This document shows, in pieces, positions 10,200-18,881 of a stretch of 64,000 bases of DNA. The DNA is from an uncultured Bacilli bacterium (GTDB lineage Bacteria; Bacillota_I; Bacilli_A; RF39; UBA660): positions 1 through 64,000 of the forward strand of contig CAKPLY010000001.1 of the NCBI GenBank assembly GCA_934167825.1, in the 5' to 3' direction. Position 1 is the first letter of the stretch, and every line of letters begins with the position of its first letter. The notes below the pieces were generated by a model. That model did no database searches and had not been told where the DNA came from. It was given only the letters and a program-made list of their open reading frames with translations. The position numbers and the translations under genes were made by a program.

Positions 10200-11228
10200 A
10201 TGAAGACTGATGATTTTGATTATTATTTGCCAGAGGAACTTATTGCACAAACACCGTTAGAGAAAAGGGATAGTTCTAGACTTATGGTATTAAATAGAGA
10301 AACTAAAGAAATTAAGCATGAGGTGTTTTCTAATATTACTTCTTATTTAAAGAGTGGGGATGTACTTGTACTTAACGATACTAAGGTAATACCTGCGAGA
10401 CTTATTGGAGTAAAAGAAGAAACTAATGCTACTATAGAGATATTACTTTTAAAAGATATAGTGGATGATATTTGGGAATGTTTAGTTAAACCTGCAAAGA
10501 GGGTACATGAAGGAACTATTATTTCTTTTGGGGATGGACTACTTAAAGCAAGGTGTATTAAAGTATTAGATGAGGGAATAAGACATTTTGAACTTATTTA
10601 TGACGGGATACTTTATGAAATACTTGATAAACTTGGTACTATGCCGCTTCCTCCATATATTAAAGAAACTTTAAGTGACCAAGATAGATACCAAACAGTG
10701 TATGCAAAAAACATAGGAAGTGCTGCTGCTCCAACGGCAGGCTTACATTTTACTAAAGAGTTATTAGAACGTATTAAAAGTATGGGAGTTACTATTTGTT
10801 ATGTAACATTACATGTTGGACTTGGTACTTTTAGACCAGTTAATGTAAGCGATGTTAAGACACATAAGATGCATAGTGAGTTTTATATGATGACTAAAGA
10901 AGTAGCAGATATATTAAATGATGCTAAGAGTAAGGGAAGAAGAATAATTAGTGTTGGTACTACTACTACTAGAGTATTAGAGACTATTATGAGTAAATAT
11001 GGTAAGTTTACGGAGTGTCAAGGGAATACTGATATATTTATATATCCAGGATATGTTTTTAAAGGAATAGATGCATTAATTACTAATTTTCATTTACCAA
11101 AGTCTACGTTAATTATGTTAGTGTCTGCTTTAGCAGGTAAAGATTTAATACTAGATGCTTATAAGGTAGCAGTAGAAAATAAATATCGTTTCTTTTCTTT
11201 TGGAGATGCAATGTTTATAACAAAATAA
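10200..11228 (+). CDS. queA: S-adenosylmethionine:tRNA ribosyltransferase-isomerase
   Basis: Transfers and isomerises the ribosyl part of SAM onto preQ1 at tRNA position 34, making epoxyqueuosine. Family blocks are all visible: [21 protein letters not shown] at the N-terminus, [32 protein letters not shown] and GLGTFRPV. The 342-residue length is normal. The start has the strong site GAGGAAGTGA. No other queuosine gene (tgt, queG) is in the window. The spacing to dnaG is short, so it is probably in the same transcript. Confidence 0.95.
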   Translation: MKTDDFDYYLPEELIAQTPLEKRDSSRLMVLNRETKEIKHEVFSNITSYLKSGDVLVLNDTKVIPARLIGVKEETNATIEILLLKDIVDDIWECLVKPAKRVHEGTIISFGDGLLKARCIKVLDEGIRHFELIYDGILYEILDKLGTMPLPPYIKETLSDQDRYQTVYAKNIGSAAAPTAGLHFTKELLERIKSMGVTICYVTLHVGLGTFRPVNVSDVKTHKMHSEFYMMTKEVADILNDAKSKGRRIISVGTTTTRVLETIMSKYGKFTECQGNTDIFIYPGYVFKGIDALITNFHLPKSTLIMLVSALAGKDLILDAYKVAVENKYRFFSFGDAMFITK

Positions 11229-11246
11229 TATATAGGAGGTACATTT

Positions 11247-12989
11247 ATGAATAATAATATATCCAATGAAATATTAAATAGAAGTGATATAGTAGAAGTA
11301 ATAAGTAAGTATGTACCTTTATCTAAAAGAGGAAAGAATTATTTTGGACTATGTCCATTTCATGATGATCATAATGAGAGTATGAGTGTTAGTCCAGAAA
11401 AGCAAATATTTAAGTGTTTTGCCTGTGGGGAAAGTGGTAATGTATTTTCTTTTATTGCTAAATATAATAATATATCTTTTGGAGAAGCAATAAAACTTCT
11501 TGGGGAAGATTTAGGTATTTCAGTTTCTGGTACTTTAAAAAAAGAAGTTACTAAATATAAAGAGGATTATGATATATATGAGTTATCTACTAAGATATAT
11601 CAAAATAATTTAAATACTTCAAGTGGTAAGGGAGCAATGGAATACTTAGAAAAAAGGGGAATAACTAATGATGCAATAAAGAAGTTTAGGATAGGGGTAT
11701 CACTTAGTAAGAGTATTTTAGTACCTTATTTGAAAGAAAAAAAGTATAGTGTTAGTAAATTAATTGATCTTGGAATAGCAAATGAGTATGAGAGAGATAA
11801 ATTCCAGAATAGAATTATGTTTCCTTTGTTTGATTTAAAGGGTAATGTTGTTGCGTTTTCTGGTAGAATTTATAATACTGATAGTGAATCAAAATATATT
11901 AATACTATGGAGACAGAGATATTTAAAAAGGGTGAGTTATTATATAATTATCATAATGCTAGAGATAATTTGAAGAAGACAGATTATGTTATAGTTATGG
12001 AAGGATTTATGGATGTTATAAGAGCAAGTATTGTAGGAATAGATAATTGTGTTGCTACAATGGGTACTGCTTTAACTAAAGAACATGTTAATCTTTTAAA
12101 GAAAATTACTGATAATATAATACTTTGTTTTGATGGAGATAAGGCAGGAGAAAAGGCTACTATTTCTGCACTTAAGTTAATGGAAGAATTAAATATTACT
12201 CCAAAGATAATTAGATTAAAAGAAAATTTAGACCCTGATGAGTACATAATAAAGTATGGTAAGGAAGCATTTGAATTAGAAATAGATAATGCAATTACAC
12301 CACTAGACTTTAAATTGAGGTTATATAAGAACGATAAGAAGTTAAATAATGAAGAGGATTTATCTAAATATTTAAATGAAGCACTTATGGAACTTACTAA
12401 GGAAAAAGATGAAATTTTAGTAGATTTGACAATTAAAAAATTAAGTTCTTTATATAATTCTAATTATGATATTTTAAAAAATACGTATAATAAGTTTCTT
12501 GCTAGTAAAAATAAAAAAGAAAAAGATTTACAAAATAACATATCCGTGATAAAATATACAAGCAAGGAAAGAAAACTAACACAATATAGAAAAGCAGAAT
12601 ATTATTTAATGTATTATATGTTACTTAGTGATATGGTAATAGATAAAGTTAATAATGAGGTTATTTATTTTATGGATGAGGACATAAAATATTTATCTAA
12701 TGAAATAATAAATTATAGGGATAAGTATGGTATAATTAATATATCTAGTTTTATAAGTTATGTTAATGATAAGGAAGAATTGAGAAACTTATTAAATGAT
12801 ATTATATCTTTTGTGGATAAAGATGAGTTTGTAGAGGAAGAGATTGATGACTATATTAAAGTAATCAATAATAATTTAAAAAAGGATAGGATAAAATCTT
12901 TAGAGCAAGAGTTAAAGAATGAATATGATCCATTTAAAAAGGCAGATATATTAAGTAAAATCATGGAGATAAAAGGAGTGAAACTATGA
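11247..12989 (+). CDS. dnaG: DNA primase
   Basis: Makes RNA primers at the replication fork. A CHC2 zinc motif is present (C36, H39, C57, C60 in [10 protein letters not shown] and CFACGESGN), followed by the TOPRIM core with the acidic residues of [13 protein letters not shown] and [11 protein letters not shown], and a helical C-terminal domain for helicase contact. The ribosome binding site is AGGAGGT. The stop overlaps the sigma factor start by four bases (ATGA), and this is the classic dnaG-rpoD macromolecular synthesis arrangement. Confidence 0.96.
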   Translation: MNNNISNEILNRSDIVEVISKYVPLSKRGKNYFGLCPFHDDHNESMSVSPEKQIFKCFACGESGNVFSFIAKYNNISFGEAIKLLGEDLGISVSGTLKKEVTKYKEDYDIYELSTKIYQNNLNTSSGKGAMEYLEKRGITNDAIKKFRIGVSLSKSILVPYLKEKKYSVSKLIDLGIANEYERDKFQNRIMFPLFDLKGNVVAFSGRIYNTDSESKYINTMETEIFKKGELLYNYHNARDNLKKTDYVIVMEGFMDVIRASIVGIDNCVATMGTALTKEHVNLLKKITDNIILCFDGDKAGEKATISALKLMEELNITPKIIRLKENLDPDEYIIKYGKEAFELEIDNAITPLDFKLRLYKNDKKLNNEEDLSKYLNEALMELTKEKDEILVDLTIKKLSSLYNSNYDILKNTYNKFLASKNKKEKDLQNNISVIKYTSKERKLTQYRKAEYYLMYYMLLSDMVIDKVNNEVIYFMDEDIKYLSNEIINYRDKYGIINISSFISYVNDKEELRNLLNDIISFVDKDEFVEEEIDDYIKVINNNLKKDRIKSLEQELKNEYDPFKKADILSKIMEIKGVKL

Positions 12990-14083
12990 TAAACGAAATT
13001 AAACCATTTGAAGAAAGAAAAAATGAGATAGTAAAGAAAGCAAAAGAAGTTGGATTTATTACTTATGAAATGCTTGCTAATGAACTTAAAGGATTAGATT
13101 TAGAAAGTGAACAACTAGATGAATTATATGATGCTTTTGTAAAAGAAGGAATAGAGATAGTAAGTGAAGATGATAATGCAGGAGAAGATGACGATGGTGG
13201 TGGAGAGTCTATCGAAGATATTTTAAAGGATTCTACTATTGCAAAGGAACTTACTGTAAGTGATCCTGTTAGAATGTATTTAAAAGAAATTGGTAAAATA
13301 AGTTTATTATCACTTGAGGAAGAAACAAAACTTAGTGAAAGAATTGTAAATGGAGATGAGGAAGCTAAAAATATTTTAGCAGAATCTAATTTACGTTTAG
13401 TTGTATCTATTGCTAAAAGATATGTAGGTCGTGGAATGCTATTTTTAGACCTTATTCAAGAGGGAAATATTGGACTTATGAAAGCAGTTGAAAAGTTTGA
13501 TGCTAATAAGGGATATAAGTTTTCTACTTATGCTACATGGTGGATACGTCAAGCAATAACTCGTGCAATTGCGGATCAAGCAAGAACTATTAGAGTACCA
13601 GTACATATGGTTGAAACTATTAATAAATTATCACGTTGTCAAAGACAACTTACTTTAGAGTTAAACCGTGAACCAACTGATGAAGAATTAGCAAAGAAAA
13701 TGGGAACTACTCCTGATAAAATCCGTGAAGTACTTAAAATTGCACAAGATCCAGTTAGTTTAGAAACTCCAATTGGAGAAGAAGATGATTCACATTTAGG
13801 AGATTTTGTTAAGGATGAAAGAAGTATGTCTCCAGAAGAGTATACAATTCATGAGATGTTAAAAGACGAGATAAGTGATGTATTACTTACTTTAACAGAA
13901 AGAGAAGAACAAGTATTAAGACTTAGATTTGGACTTGATGATGGAAGCTGTAAGACTTTAGAAGAAGTTGGACAGATGTTTGGAGTAACTAGAGAAAGAA
14001 TTAGACAAATTGAAGCAAAAGCACTTAGAAAGTTACGTCATCCATCAAGAAGTAGAAAATTAAAGGATTTTATGAATGATTAA
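12986..14083 (+). CDS. rpoD: Primary RNA polymerase sigma factor (SigA/RpoD)
   Basis: Housekeeping sigma-70 factor. Region 1.1 occupies the first ~60 residues, followed by an acidic linker ([15 protein letters not shown]), region 1.2 ([11 protein letters not shown]), region 2 with the -10 recognition helix ([14 protein letters not shown]), region 3, and region 4 with the -35 helix ([20 protein letters not shown]). Its recognition elements agree with the many TTGACA-17-TATAAT promoters seen in this window. It overlaps both dnaG and trmK. Confidence 0.97.
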   Translation: MINEIKPFEERKNEIVKKAKEVGFITYEMLANELKGLDLESEQLDELYDAFVKEGIEIVSEDDNAGEDDDGGGESIEDILKDSTIAKELTVSDPVRMYLKEIGKISLLSLEEETKLSERIVNGDEEAKNILAESNLRLVVSIAKRYVGRGMLFLDLIQEGNIGLMKAVEKFDANKGYKFSTYATWWIRQAITRAIADQARTIRVPVHMVETINKLSRCQRQLTLELNREPTDEELAKKMGTTPDKIREVLKIAQDPVSLETPIGEEDDSHLGDFVKDERSMSPEEYTIHEMLKDEISDVLLTLTEREEQVLRLRFGLDDGSCKTLEEVGQMFGVTRERIRQIEAKALRKLRHPSRSRKLKDFMND

Positions 14084-14744
14084 GTTATCTAATAGATTAA
14101 AAAAAATAAGTGATTATGTAAGTGATAACGTATCTTTAGTAGATATTGGGTGTGATCATGCACTTTTAGATATATATTTATGTCAAAATAGAAAAAATAT
14201 TAAGATTATTGCTAGTGATATAAATGAGAATGCACTTAAGGGCGCAAGAAGTAATATAAAAAAAGAACATTTAGAAGACAAAATAGAAGTAAGATGTTCT
14301 AATGGACTTGATAAGATAGAGAAGGATGAAATAGATACTATTGTAGTGTCTGGTATGGGTAGTCATACAATAATTGGAATATTTCATGCTAATTTAAGTA
14401 AGTTAAAGAATGTTAAAAGTATAATAATACAAAGTAATAATCATGAGTATTTTTTAAGAAAGAAAATGTGTGAGTTAGGGTATTATATAGAGGATGAATC
14501 TTTAGTAAAAGAGGGTAATATTATTTATACTATAATTTTATTTAAGAAGGGATATAGATATTATAGTTATAAGAGCAAGTTACTTGGTCCTATATTACTT
14601 AAAACAAATAGTGATTTATTTAAAGAAAAATGTAGTAAAGAACTAGAGAAATTAAGATATATATATAGTGTAATACCTAAGAAAAACATAATTTATAAGT
14701 TAAAAACTAAATATAAGATAAGAATGTTAGAAAGTATCAAATAG
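14076..14744 (+). CDS. trmK: tRNA (adenine(22)-N1)-methyltransferase
   Basis: SAM-dependent methyltransferase forming m1A22 in tRNA. The Rossmann motif [15 protein letters not shown] binds SAM, followed by [14 protein letters not shown] and the family block [15 protein letters not shown]. 222 residues is normal. It overlaps the end of rpoD by eight bases, the same gene order as in Bacillus (rpoD, then trmK/YqfN). A strong terminator closes the operon at 14734. Confidence 0.92.
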   Translation: MIKLSNRLKKISDYVSDNVSLVDIGCDHALLDIYLCQNRKNIKIIASDINENALKGARSNIKKEHLEDKIEVRCSNGLDKIEKDEIDTIVVSGMGSHTIIGIFHANLSKLKNVKSIIIQSNNHEYFLRKKMCELGYYIEDESLVKEGNIIYTIILFKKGYRYYSYKSKLLGPILLKTNSDLFKEKCSKELEKLRYIYSVIPKKNIIYKLKTKYKIRMLESIK

Positions 14745-14766
14745 AGCTCTTTGATACTTTTTTTAA
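14734..14766 (+). terminator. Terminator closing the trmK operon
   Basis: AGTATCAAA and TTTGATACT make a perfect 9-bp stem, followed by a T run. Its 3' arm is the beginning of the first 79-bp direct repeat. Confidence 0.85.
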
Positions 14767-14829
14767 GTTTTTTATGAACTTATGATATCTCACACTGAAA
14801 ATTTTTGCCACTAGTGGCACTTTTTTTCA
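14751..14829 (+). repeat. 79-bp direct repeat, left copy (flanks AAA ATPase cassette)
   Basis: Runs from TTGATACTTTTTTT to CACTTTTTTTCA and contains ATGAACTTATGAT plus the perfect palindrome TGCCACTAGTGGCA (14806-14819). The right copy is at 16209-16287. Only a short central stretch differs (TCTCACACTG here, TTTTTTCTTT there). Confidence 0.85.
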
Positions 14830-14838
14830 ATGGGACAC

Positions 14839-14867
14839 TTGCTTTTTATGAGTAACTGTTGTATAAT
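14839..14867 (+). promoter_or_regulatory. Promoter of the AAA ATPase cassette
   Basis: TTGCTT, 17-base spacer, TATAAT, immediately inside the left direct repeat. Confidence 0.55.
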
Positions 14868-14925
14868 TATGTTAGAATTTTGATGTAAAGTTATAATATA
14901 AGAGATTTTAATAAATAAAGGAGAA

Positions 14926-16173
14926 ATGTTTATGAATATAATTAAAAGACAAAATTATTTAGATGAATTAATATCTGCACGTGAAAATAGATTGATAAAA
15001 GTGATTACTGGAATAAGAAGATGTGGAAAGTCTTTTTTATTAGATCCTATATTTAAAAATTATTTGATTGAAGATGGTGTAAGTGATGATCATATTATTA
15101 AGTTAGATTTAGATTTAATTGAAAATAGTAAATATAGAGAACCAATGGAATTGTTTAATTATGTAATGAATAAAGTAAAAGATAAAAACACTTATTATGT
15201 TTTACTTGATGAAATACAGTTGGTAAAAAATTTTGAGGAAGTATTAAATAGTTTTTTAAAAAAAGATAATTTAGATGTATATGTTACTGGTTCAAACTCG
15301 AAATTTTTATCTAGTGATATAATAACTGAATTTAGAGGTAGGAGTACTGAAATAAAAATTTATCCATTATCATTTAGTGAATTTATTGAACTTAAGCAAA
15401 TTCCTAAAGAAGAAGCATGGAAAGAATATTCTTTGTATGGTGGACTTCCTCCGGTTGTACTTCAACAAAATGAAAAACAAAAAAGAGATTATTTGCTTAG
15501 TTTATTTGAAACTACATATTTAAAAGATATTGTTGAAAGAAACGAAGTTAAGAGAAAAGATGTTTTGGATGTTGTTGTAAATATTTTAGCATCTTCGGTA
15601 GGTTCTTTGACTAATCCATTAAATATTTATAATACATATACAAGTATTGGTGATAAAAGTATTTCTCTTAATACAATTACTTCTTATATTGAGTATTTAG
15701 AAAATGCTTTTCTTGTTAAAAAAGTAGAACGATATGATGTTAAAGGAAGAAAATATATTTCTACACCATTTAAATATTATTTTACTGATATAGGACTTAG
15801 AAATGTAAGATTAAATTTTAGGCAACAAGAGGAAAACCATATTATGGAAAATGTTATTTATAATGAATTATTAGTGAGGGGTTATAGTGTTGATGTTGGC
15901 GTTGTAGAATCAAAGAATAGTAATGGAAGAACTTATTATGAAATAGATTTTATATGCAATATGGCAAGTAATAGATATTATATACAATCTGCTTTAAATA
16001 TAGATTCTAAGGAAAAAAATTACCAAGAGTCTAGACCATTAAATTGTGCTAATGATAATTTTAAAAAAATTATTGTGGTAAAAGATGATATAAATGCTTG
16101 GCATAATGAAGATGGAATTTTAATTGTTGGAATAAAAGAATTTTTACTAAATAAAGATAGTTTAAATTTATAA
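14926..16173 (+). CDS. AAA ATPase of the AAA_14/DUF4143 family
   Basis: An N-terminal ATPase domain with Walker A GIRRCGKSF (residues ~29-37), Walker B YYVLLDEIQLVKNFE and a VTGSNSKFL sensor, followed by a DUF4143 domain (PLSFSEFIEL early, the LKDIVERNEV helix, and a restriction-nuclease-like end IDFICNM). Members are common in reduced and host-associated genomes and are usually of unknown function, often scattered by transfer. Here the gene has its own promoter and sits between 79-bp direct repeats, splitting an otherwise ordinary trmK-uvrC junction. The ribosome binding site is AAAGGAG. Family assignment is confident; the biological role is unknown. Confidence 0.85.
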   Translation: MFMNIIKRQNYLDELISARENRLIKVITGIRRCGKSFLLDPIFKNYLIEDGVSDDHIIKLDLDLIENSKYREPMELFNYVMNKVKDKNTYYVLLDEIQLVKNFEEVLNSFLKKDNLDVYVTGSNSKFLSSDIITEFRGRSTEIKIYPLSFSEFIELKQIPKEEAWKEYSLYGGLPPVVLQQNEKQKRDYLLSLFETTYLKDIVERNEVKRKDVLDVVVNILASSVGSLTNPLNIYNTYTSIGDKSISLNTITSYIEYLENAFLVKKVERYDVKGRKYISTPFKYYFTDIGLRNVRLNFRQQEENHIMENVIYNELLVRGYSVDVGVVESKNSNGRTYYEIDFICNMASNRYYIQSALNIDSKEKNYQESRPLNCANDNFKKIIVVKDDINAWHNEDGILIVGIKEFLLNKDSLNL

Positions 16174-16185
16174 ATTTTAATGGAA

Positions 16186-16221
16186 AGTTGTATCAGTTAG
16201 AAATTTAATTGATACTTTTTT
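16186..16221 (+). terminator. Terminator after AAA ATPase gene
   Basis: GTATCA and TGATAC arms with inner TTA/TAA pairing, then a T run. It is a relative of the trmK terminator and leads into the right direct repeat. Confidence 0.65.
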
Positions 16222-16287
16222 TAGTTTTTTATGAACTTATGATGTTTTTTTCTTTAAAATTTTTGCCACTAGTGGCACTTTTTTTCA
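16209..16287 (+). repeat. 79-bp direct repeat, right copy
   Basis: Matches 14751-14829, including the palindrome TGCCACTAGTGGCA (16264-16277) followed by CTTTTTTTCA, which can also act as a terminator. Only this copy continues into TTTCAGTGTAAT, the half-site of the palindrome over the uvrC promoter. Confidence 0.85.
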
Positions 16288-16347
16288 GTGTAATATTTCT
16301 TTGTTGTAAATAATATTTATAATTAAATTAATATTTGTTGATTTTGT

Positions 16348-16388
16348 TTGACAATTACACTGAAAAATTATATAATTTCAGTGTAATT
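16348..16388 (+). promoter_or_regulatory. uvrC promoter buried in a 13-bp perfect palindrome (candidate operator)
   Basis: TTGACA (16348-16353), 17-base spacer, TATAAT (16371-16376). The arms AATTACACTGAAA (16353-16365) and TTTCAGTGTAATT (16376-16388) are perfect inverted repeats that cover the spacer and lie either side of the -10 element. A further copy of the right half-site is near 16284. The layout is that of a repressor site; the regulator is unknown. Confidence 0.6.
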
Positions 16389-16408
16389 TAAAAAGAAAAG
16401 GTGATATT

Positions 16409-18181
16409 ATGATACAAAAAAGTATTTTAGATAAACTTAGTAAAGTACCTCATACACCAGGATGTTATCTTATGAAAAATAAAGATGGTGTAATAATATA
16501 TGTTGGTAAGAGTAAGAATTTAAAGAATAGGTTAAGCTCTTACTTTCAAAGAACACATACTGGTAAGACTAAGAAGTTAGTGGAAGATATTTGTACTTTT
16601 GATTATATAGTTACTAGTAGTGAGTTAGAGAGTTTACTTTTAGAAATAAATTTAATTAAGAAGTATGATCCTAAGTATAATATAATGCTAACAGATGATA
16701 AGAGTTATCCATATATTGAACTTACTAATGATAAGATACCAAGACTATTAGTAGTTAGAAATCCTAAGATTAGTAAAAAGAATAACTTTATATTTGGACC
16801 ATATCCTAATGTTACTTCTGCTAGAAAGACAGTGGAGTTATTAAATAGATTATATCCAATTAGAAAGTGTAAGAATATGGGTAAGGAAGTATGTTTGTAT
16901 TATCATATAAATGAATGTTTAGGATATTGTGTAAATAAAAATTTAGATAATGAAGTTAGTAAAATGAAAGAAGAGATTATATCTTTTTTAAATGGTAATG
17001 ATAAGGTGGTTATAGATAATTTAAAGGAAAAGATGGAATATTATTCTAATAAATTAGATTTTGAGAAAGCTTTAGAATATAAGAATTTACTTAGTGATAT
17101 ATCTACTACTCTTGAAAAGCAAAAAGTAGAGTTAGATGATAAGGTAAATAGGGATGTAATAGGGTATTTTTATAAAGATAATTATTTATCTATATCAATG
17201 CTTTTTATTCGTGGAGGAAAATTACTTGATAAGAAGAGTGTGATATTTTCTTGTATTGAAGAGTATACTGAGGAATTATCTAATTATATATTTAAGTTTT
17301 ATTATAAGCATGAGATTAGACCTAAAGAGGTATTGGTACGTGATATAGATAATAATTTATTTAATGAAGCATTTAATATTAAGTTTATAACTCCGGAGAA
17401 GGGTGCTAAGAAAAAGATGCTTGATCTTGCTTGCGATAATGCAAAGGTATTATATAATGAAAAGATTAGTTTAATGTTAGAACAAGAGGAGAGTTTAGAT
17501 AATTCTATGAAGGAACTTGCTAGTCTATTAGGATTAGATAAGGTAAGTAGAATAGAACTATTTGATAATTCAAATTTATTTGGTAGTTATAATGTATCTG
17601 GTATGGTTGTATTTATAAATGGTAGACCTTTGAAGAATGAATATAGAAAGTATAAGATAACTAATGATGTAAATGATGATTATGGTACAATGAGAGAGGT
17701 TATTTATCGAAGATATTTTAAAGTGCTTATGGAAGGACTAGATAGACCTGATTTAATTTTAGTAGATGGAGGATTAGGACAGATAAATGTTTGTCTGGAA
17801 GTACTTAATTCACTTAATTTAGATATACCTGTTGCAGGACTTAAAAAAGATGATAAACATAGTACTGATATGCTTTTAACTAGTAGTAAGGAAATACCAC
17901 TTGATAAGAGAAGTCCTTTATTTTTACTTCTTACTAGAATGCAAGATGAAGTTCATAATTATACTATTAGTTATCATAAGAATATAAGAAGTAAAGGAAC
18001 ACTTGCAAGTATACTTGATAATATACCTAAGATTGGTGCGAAAAGAAAAGAAAAATTACTTAAGAAGTATAAAACTATTAGTGCGATGAAGAGTGCAAGT
18101 AATGAAGAATTAAGTGAGATATTACCTAAAAATATGATTGGTGATTTTAAAGAATACTTAAATAAGAATTATAATGATTAG
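16409..18181 (+). CDS. uvrC: Excinuclease ABC subunit C
   Basis: Makes both incisions in nucleotide excision repair together with UvrA and UvrB. It has the GIY-YIG nuclease domain (TPGCYLMKNKDGVIIYVGKSK), a central UVR motif region (LEKALEYKNLL-like helix near 210), the RNase H-like endonuclease domain (LFDNSNLFGSYNVSGMV, DLILVDGGLGQINV) and a C-terminal HhH pair (LDNIPKIGAKRKEKLLKKY). 590 residues is normal. The ribosome binding site is AAAAGGTGAT. uvrA and uvrB are not in the window. Confidence 0.96.
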   Translation: MIQKSILDKLSKVPHTPGCYLMKNKDGVIIYVGKSKNLKNRLSSYFQRTHTGKTKKLVEDICTFDYIVTSSELESLLLEINLIKKYDPKYNIMLTDDKSYPYIELTNDKIPRLLVVRNPKISKKNNFIFGPYPNVTSARKTVELLNRLYPIRKCKNMGKEVCLYYHINECLGYCVNKNLDNEVSKMKEEIISFLNGNDKVVIDNLKEKMEYYSNKLDFEKALEYKNLLSDISTTLEKQKVELDDKVNRDVIGYFYKDNYLSISMLFIRGGKLLDKKSVIFSCIEEYTEELSNYIFKFYYKHEIRPKEVLVRDIDNNLFNEAFNIKFITPEKGAKKKMLDLACDNAKVLYNEKISLMLEQEESLDNSMKELASLLGLDKVSRIELFDNSNLFGSYNVSGMVVFINGRPLKNEYRKYKITNDVNDDYGTMREVIYRRYFKVLMEGLDRPDLILVDGGLGQINVCLEVLNSLNLDIPVAGLKKDDKHSTDMLLTSSKEIPLDKRSPLFLLLTRMQDEVHNYTISYHKNIRSKGTLASILDNIPKIGAKRKEKLLKKYKTISAMKSASNEELSEILPKNMIGDFKEYLNKNYND

Positions 18182-18280
18182 CTAAAATATTAGTTTTTTA
18201 AAAGTAATTATAAAATTAAGATAAATATGTAGATTATAATTATTAAATGTGATAGAATATTTATAGAAGAGAGTGGTTAT

Positions 18281-18538
18281 ATGGATGGATATAAGAGTAC
18301 AAAAGAATTATTTGATAGTTTGATTCCAGCATTTAATGTTAAACTTAGGTTGATAGGAAAAGAATATTACTATATAACAAGAACTGATATATGGAATTAT
18401 CTTAAGATTAATAAGTGGGTATATGCGAATAATTTGCAGGTTAGTGATATGGTTGATGATATAATGATGGTAGATATAGATAAAGTAGATAAGTTTTTGA
18501 AAGAGCATTTAAAAAAGAATGATAGAGATATGTTATAG
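18281..18538 (+). CDS. ComN-like post-transcriptional regulator
   Basis: An 85-residue protein with the pattern of the Post_transc_reg family: LRLIGKEYYYITRTDIWNYL, then KINKWVYANNLQVSDMVDDIM and VDKVDKFL-like spacing, close to ComN (YrzD) of Bacillus, which controls comE mRNA. In Bacillus comN lies near secDF; here secDF follows one gene later, which supports the call. Possible roles other than competence are open, since no com gene is visible here. The ribosome binding site is GAGAGTGG. Confidence 0.55.
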   Translation: MDGYKSTKELFDSLIPAFNVKLRLIGKEYYYITRTDIWNYLKINKWVYANNLQVSDMVDDIMMVDIDKVDKFLKEHLKKNDRDML

Positions 18539-18541
18539 TTC

Positions 18542-18585
18542 ATTGAAGATTTTTGACGTTTTGGTAAAAAATATTCAATGGAATT
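18542..18585. other. Long imperfect hairpin between comN-like gene and DUF1653 gene
   Basis: CATTGAA plus ATTTTT pair with AAAAAAT plus TTCAATG around an 11-base loop. No T run follows, so it is not an ordinary terminator; it may be an RNA processing or stability element. Confidence 0.45.
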
Positions 18586-18633
18586 ATTTGATAAGAATTT
18601 TTTAAGTTATATATAAGGAGTGAATGTTTAAAA

Positions 18634-18879
18634 ATGAATGAATTAAAAATAAATCGTATATATAAACACTTTAAAGGTAATTTATATTTAGTTGTAGATG
18701 TTGCAATAAATAGTGAAACTGATGAAGAGATGGTAGTATATAGAGCATTATATGGAGATAATAAACTTTATGTTAGAAATAAGGATATGTTTTTAAGTGA
18801 AGTAGACCATAAGAAATATCCAAATATAACAACTAAATATCGTTTTACATTGTGTGAGATAGAGAAGGAAGGATTGTAG
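18634..18879 (+). CDS. DUF1653 family protein
   Basis: An 81-residue protein with the family signature: IYKHFKGNLYLVVDVAIN near the start, then SETDEEMVVYRALYGD and VRNKDMFLSEV, ending in a YRFTLCEIE strand. The fold is a small beta-barrel of unknown function. It begins after AAGGAGTG and ends two bases before secDF, so it should be translated from the same message. Family identity is clear; function is not known. Confidence 0.75.
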   Translation: MNELKINRIYKHFKGNLYLVVDVAINSETDEEMVVYRALYGDNKLYVRNKDMFLSEVDHKKYPNITTKYRFTLCEIEKEGL

Positions 18880-18881
18880 GA

